Below are positions 61,099-64,000 of a stretch of DNA of 64,000 bases, piece after piece (position 1 is the first letter of the stretch; every line of letters starts with the position of its first letter). The notes below the pieces were generated by a model. The model worked only from the letters and a program-made list of their open reading frames with translations, did no database searches and was not told where the DNA came from. The stretch is taken from positions 310,001 to 374,000 of the forward strand of contig NZ_FNCJ01000006.1 in assembly GCF_900100735.1 (NCBI RefSeq). The letters are read 5' to 3'. Source of the stretch: Paraburkholderia phenazinium. Its GTDB lineage: Bacteria; Pseudomonadota; Gammaproteobacteria; Burkholderiales; Burkholderiaceae. Made by a program: the position numbers and the translations under genes.

Positions 61099-61425
61099 AT
61101 GGCAAAGAACGAAGCGGTCATTAGCGCAGGCAAGGGCGTCACGTTCGTCAACATCATCGAAGTGACCCCGGACAACCAGGCCAAATTGATCGAGGTGCTC
61201 AACGAGGGGGTCGAGAAGGTGATCCGTCACAAGGAAGGCTTTATCTCCGCGAGCATCCTGGCCAGCAAGGACGGCACGAGCGTGATCAACATCGCGCAAT
61301 GGGAAAGCCCGGCAAACGTGGCAGCCGTTCGCGAAGACCCGGCGGCTCAAGAGTACGCGAAGAAGACCGCAGCGATCGCAAAGGCCGTGCCTAACCTCTA
61401 CTCCGTGGTTTCCGTGCATGCCTGA
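61099..61425 (+). CDS. ABM-domain (antibiotic biosynthesis monooxygenase) protein
   Basis: This 108-residue single ABM-fold protein has VTFVNIIEVTPDNQAKLIEVLNEGVEKVIRHKEGFISASIL and INIAQWESPANVAAVREDPAAQEYAKK. ABM proteins are small cofactor-free monooxygenases or quinol oxidases of secondary metabolism and sometimes act only as binding proteins. The ribosome-binding site is AGGAGC. It leads the plus-strand group of oxygenases, and a 9-bp hairpin (61469-61492) lies before the next gene. Confidence 0.85.
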   Translation: MAKNEAVISAGKGVTFVNIIEVTPDNQAKLIEVLNEGVEKVIRHKEGFISASILASKDGTSVINIAQWESPANVAAVREDPAAQEYAKKTAAIAKAVPNLYSVVSVHA

Positions 61426-61468
61426 TGCATCGCTAACTACGGCATCCTGAGAAAAATCAGGCAAGTCA

Positions 61469-61492
61469 CGCCCCCGTTCGATTACGGGGGCG
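61469..61492 (+). other. Hairpin between ABM and FAD-monooxygenase genes
   Basis: The arms CGCCCCCGT (61469-61477) and ACGGGGGCG (61484-61492) form a perfect 9-bp stem with a 6-base loop. There is no T tract after it, so it may be an intra-operon processing site or an attenuator rather than a full terminator. Confidence 0.55.
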
Positions 61493-61532
61493 TCATTGCG
61501 TTCGACCGATCCACTATGAAGCGCGCCAAGTC

Positions 61533-62753
61533 ATGACAACTACCATTGATACCGACGTTTTGATAGTGGGAGGAGGAATCGGTGGGCTTTCTACAGCGCT
61601 AGCGCTGCATGCCCAGGGAGTTCGCGACCTGCTCGTCATCGAGGCTGCCAACCCGATCCGCCCCTTAGGTGTAGGCATCAACATTCAACCCGCGGCTGTC
61701 GCCGAGCTCTACGCGCTCGGCCTGAACCGGGCGCTGGAACGCTCCGGCATCAAGACCGAGCGCGTCGCCCATCTGGACGAGAACGGCACGCTCCTGTGGA
61801 GCGAACCTCGCGGTCTGCCGGCAGGCAGCCCCTATCCGCAGATTTCGATTCACCGCGGCGCGCTCGAGATGTTCCTGCTGCGAGCCGTCAAGGGCAGGCT
61901 TGGGCGGAACTCGGTTCGCATGGGCATCCGGCTGCTGTCCTTTGTCGAAGACGGCGACGACTCGGTGCGCGCGATCGCTATCGATCAATCGACCGGCAAG
62001 GAAGTGCAGTTTCGCGCCAAAGGACTGATCGGGGCCGACGGCATCCATTCCGCCGTTCGGGCTCAACTCCAGGGCGATGGCAACAAGGTGAATCCCACGC
62101 CGGTCATGATGTGGCGCGGCGTAACCGAAGTCGACCGCTTCCTCGACGGCCGGACCATGATCGTCGCCAACGACGTGTATAGCACGCGGCTGATCGCCTA
62201 CCCGATCTCCGGCGAGCATTCGCGGCGCGGCACCGATCTGATCAATTGGGTCTGCATGGTATCGGCGGACGCGCGTGCGCAACTCAATCGCCCCGACTGG
62301 ACCGAACTCGGCAAGCTGGAAGACATCCTGCCGTATTTCTCTCACTGGAACATCGAGTCGCTCGACATCGCAGACATGCTGAGCAGAAGCCGTGCCATTC
62401 TGCAATACCCGATGGTAGACCGCGACCCACTGGAGCAATGGGGAGGCAATCGGGTGACGCTGTTGGGCGACGCCGCCCATCTGATGTATCCGGTTGGCGC
62501 GCACGGCGCGTCCCAGACGATCCTCGACGCATCCACGCTCGCCTTCGAGATTGCTCATCAGAAGGATATTGGAACCGCCTTTGCAAACTACGAAAGCGCG
62601 CGGCGCCCGATCACCAGCAAAGTCGTGATCGAGAACAGAAACAGAGACCGGGCCGAGCGAGCCTCGTCCGTATCCGGCTCGAGCAACGAAGAAAAAACTG
62701 CAGCTGTGAAAGACCTTGTGAGCCGCTATAAGCAAAACGTTGAAGGCCGATAA
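61533..62753 (+). CDS. PhzS-like FAD-dependent aromatic monooxygenase
   Basis: This 406-residue class A flavoprotein hydroxylase has GGGIGGLSTALALHAQG (FAD), ADGIHSAVRAQL (the DG motif) and LLGDAAHLMYPVGAHGASQTILDAS (the GD motif). As I recall PhzS (which makes pyocyanin from 5-methylphenazine-1-carboxylate in Pseudomonas), the stretches IRPLGVGINIQPAAV, WSEPRG, SIHRG, MMWRGVTEVDRFLDGRTMIVAND and QYPMVDRDPL match closely. No phenazine synthesis genes are in view, so a related aromatic or tropone-type substrate is more likely here. It is part of the plus-strand oxygenase group. Confidence 0.88.
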   Translation: MTTTIDTDVLIVGGGIGGLSTALALHAQGVRDLLVIEAANPIRPLGVGINIQPAAVAELYALGLNRALERSGIKTERVAHLDENGTLLWSEPRGLPAGSPYPQISIHRGALEMFLLRAVKGRLGRNSVRMGIRLLSFVEDGDDSVRAIAIDQSTGKEVQFRAKGLIGADGIHSAVRAQLQGDGNKVNPTPVMMWRGVTEVDRFLDGRTMIVANDVYSTRLIAYPISGEHSRRGTDLINWVCMVSADARAQLNRPDWTELGKLEDILPYFSHWNIESLDIADMLSRSRAILQYPMVDRDPLEQWGGNRVTLLGDAAHLMYPVGAHGASQTILDASTLAFEIAHQKDIGTAFANYESARRPITSKVVIENRNRDRAERASSVSGSSNEEKTAAVKDLVSRYKQNVEGR

Positions 62754-62784
62754 ATCTTTCTTGAATCCCCCTAAGGAGACAGAC

Positions 62785-64000
62785 TTGAGCAAACCCCAAC
62801 AGCGTCTTGACGCCGTAGTGATCGGCGCAGGCTTCGCCGGAATCTATGCGTTATACAAGCTTCATGTTCAGCTCGGGCTGAGCGTCCGGTGTTTCGAGAA
62901 AGGCAGCGGTGTCGGCGGGACCTGGTTCTGGAACCGCTACCCGGGCGCCCGCACGGACACGGAAACGCGTGTCTACCGGTACTCGTTCGACAAGGAAATC
63001 TACGACGCTTGGGACTGGCGCAGCCGCTTCGCCAACCAGCCCGAAGTATTGAGCTATCTCGAGGCCGTTACCCGGCACTACAGGCTCGACGAACATATCT
63101 CCCTGAACACCTTCGTCAAGTCCGCAATCTACGACGAAAGCGCGCAGGAATGGACCGTCACTACCGCCGATGACGACACGTACATCTGCAAATATCTCGT
63201 TAGCGCGATCGGCGTGCTTTCCAAGCTGAACACACCGGATATCCCCGGCCGCGAGAAATTCCGCGGCAGTATCGTGCACACGGGAAACTGGCCGAAAGAC
63301 CTCACCGTCGATCAAAAGAAGATCGGGGTGATCGGCACCGGGTCGACCGGCGTTCAGCTCATTTCCGCCGCGGCGAAATCGGCTCAGCATGTGACCGTGT
63401 TTCAGCGCTCCGCGCAATATTGCGTGCCCGCTGGCGACGATCTGATCGACGAGCAGGAAATCGCCGACTATAGAGAAAAGTTCGAAGACGTGTGGAAGGA
63501 CATCAGAGACACGCGGGTGGCCTGCGGCTTTCCTGAGAGTCAGGTGCCGGCGCTCAGCGTTTCGCCCGAAGAGCGAGAAAGGGTGTTCGAGGAAAACTGG
63601 CGGATCGGAACCGGATTCCGCTTCATGTTCGCCACCTTCTCGGACATTGCCAGCAATGAGGAAGCCAACCGCGAAGCGACGAACTTTATAGAAAGAAAGA
63701 TCCGTGCGATCGTCAAAGATCCCGAAACGGCGCGCAAGCTCATTCCGGACGAACTCTATGCCAAGCGGCCGATCTCCATCAACAACTACTATCAGGTCTA
63801 CAACCAGCCCAACGTCTCCCTGGTCTCGTTGAAGGACACCAAAATCGTCGAGTTCACTGAAACCGGCGTACGTACCGACGATGGGCAGGAGCACGAGCTG
63901 GACATTCTGGCTCATGCGACCGGCTTCGATACGATCATCGGCAGTTTCAAGGACATCGAAATTCGTGGCCTGAACGGTCTCGAGCTACAGCACCACTGGA
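62785..64000 (+). CDS. Baeyer-Villiger-type flavin monooxygenase (runs off window)
   Basis: A TTG start at 62785 follows a perfect AAGGAG ribosome-binding site, 31 bp after the PhzS-like gene, and about 405 codons are in view. The product has an FAD Rossmann motif (AVVIGAGFAGIYALYKL), the Baeyer-Villiger fingerprint FRGSIVHTGNWP (FxGxxxHxxxW), the NADPH motif GVIGTGSTGVQL, and LAHATGFDT near the cut. The family is like cyclohexanone/hydroxyacetophenone monooxygenases, which insert oxygen into ketones. About 100 or more residues are missing to the right. It could act on a cyclic ketone such as a tropone-type ring. Confidence 0.88.
   Translation, partial: MSKPQQRLDAVVIGAGFAGIYALYKLHVQLGLSVRCFEKGSGVGGTWFWNRYPGARTDTETRVYRYSFDKEIYDAWDWRSRFANQPEVLSYLEAVTRHYRLDEHISLNTFVKSAIYDESAQEWTVTTADDDTYICKYLVSAIGVLSKLNTPDIPGREKFRGSIVHTGNWPKDLTVDQKKIGVIGTGSTGVQLISAAAKSAQHVTVFQRSAQYCVPAGDDLIDEQEIADYREKFEDVWKDIRDTRVACGFPESQVPALSVSPEERERVFEENWRIGTGFRFMFATFSDIASNEEANREATNFIERKIRAIVKDPETARKLIPDELYAKRPISINNYYQVYNQPNVSLVSLKDTKIVEFTETGVRTDDGQEHELDILAHATGFDTIIGSFKDIEIRGLNGLELQHHW

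Noticed and set aside
61099..62753. Phenazine biosynthesis locus, suggested by the PhzS-like gene
   Set aside because: No phzA-G homologues are in the window, and the neighbouring genes point to phenylalanine/CoA-derived chemistry instead.
1..64000. CRISPR array, rRNA operon, tRNA genes, complete IS element or prophage
   Set aside because: No regularly spaced direct repeats, no rRNA-like or tRNA-like sequence, and no transposase or phage structural genes were found on reading both strands.

Overview
The window looks like a chromosome segment from a Burkholderiaceae beta-proteobacterium, most like Paraburkholderia/Burkholderia sensu lato. Base composition is GC-rich with strong third-position GC. 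Family-level markers include the glnA-ntrB-ntrC block, hrpA/argA/yggX, a YadA-type adhesin with an ESPR signal, and DHA2/EmrAB-type efflux. No rRNA, tRNA, CRISPR array or complete insertion sequence was seen. Both window edges cut a gene: an S9 peptidase at the left and a Baeyer-Villiger-type monooxygenase at the right.

Region 1 (1-13.2 kb) is mostly housekeeping, on the minus strand. It holds an S9 prolyl oligopeptidase fragment, ntrC, ntrB and glnA (with a canonical sigma-54 promoter and an NtrC-type site upstream), a rhodanese, a large GH92 glycosidase lipoprotein, a CinA/MoaB-like protein, an EI24 membrane protein and a YVTN beta-propeller protein. Region 2 (13.4-23.5 kb) holds a 1151-residue trimeric autotransporter, the helicase hrpA divergent from argA across only 23 bp, and yggX. 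Region 3 (23.5-25 kb) is a decayed two-gene cassette that resembles an antitoxin plus ADP-ribosyltransferase-fold toxin, followed by a terminator. Region 4 (25-39.8 kb) is mixed: a ProP-like MFS carrier, a phosphoesterase, a LysR regulator, a large winged-helix/ATPase regulator, a cupin, an RclA/MerA-like flavoprotein, a GST, a GAF-PAS-GGDEF-EAL protein, a DapD-like succinyltransferase, an SH3/proline-glycine repeat protein and an LprI-like protein.

Region 5 (39.9-50.7 kb) is an envelope and efflux block on the minus strand: a DUF3313 lipoprotein with pqiA-pqiB-pqiC, a TetR regulator, an emrB-emrA-oprM tripartite pump preceded by a 50-codon coupled ORF, and a LysR regulator. The promoters of tetR and of the DUF3313-pqiABC operon share the same spacing and near-identical inverted repeats over the -35 box. 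This suggests that the TetR protein controls both itself and the Pqi operon.

Region 6 (50.8-64 kb) is the most interesting. After a universal stress protein and a flavin reductase comes a minus-strand operon encoding a hotdog thioesterase, an acyl-CoA-dehydrogenase-like flavoprotein, chorismate mutase/prephenate dehydratase, an unknown protein and a shikimate kinase. It is divergent from an extra DAHP synthase. Next to it are a LuxR receptor, a LuxI synthase with a cep-type lux box, a PAS-LuxR solo, an ABM-domain protein, a PhzS-like FAD monooxygenase and a Baeyer-Villiger-type monooxygenase. This gene set matches the logic of tropone/tropolone (tda/trl-type) biosynthesis, where shikimate and phenylacetyl-CoA flux is diverted by a TdaE-like flavoenzyme, here under quorum-sensing control. 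The product assignment is inference. The enzyme families and gene order are what the sequence shows.
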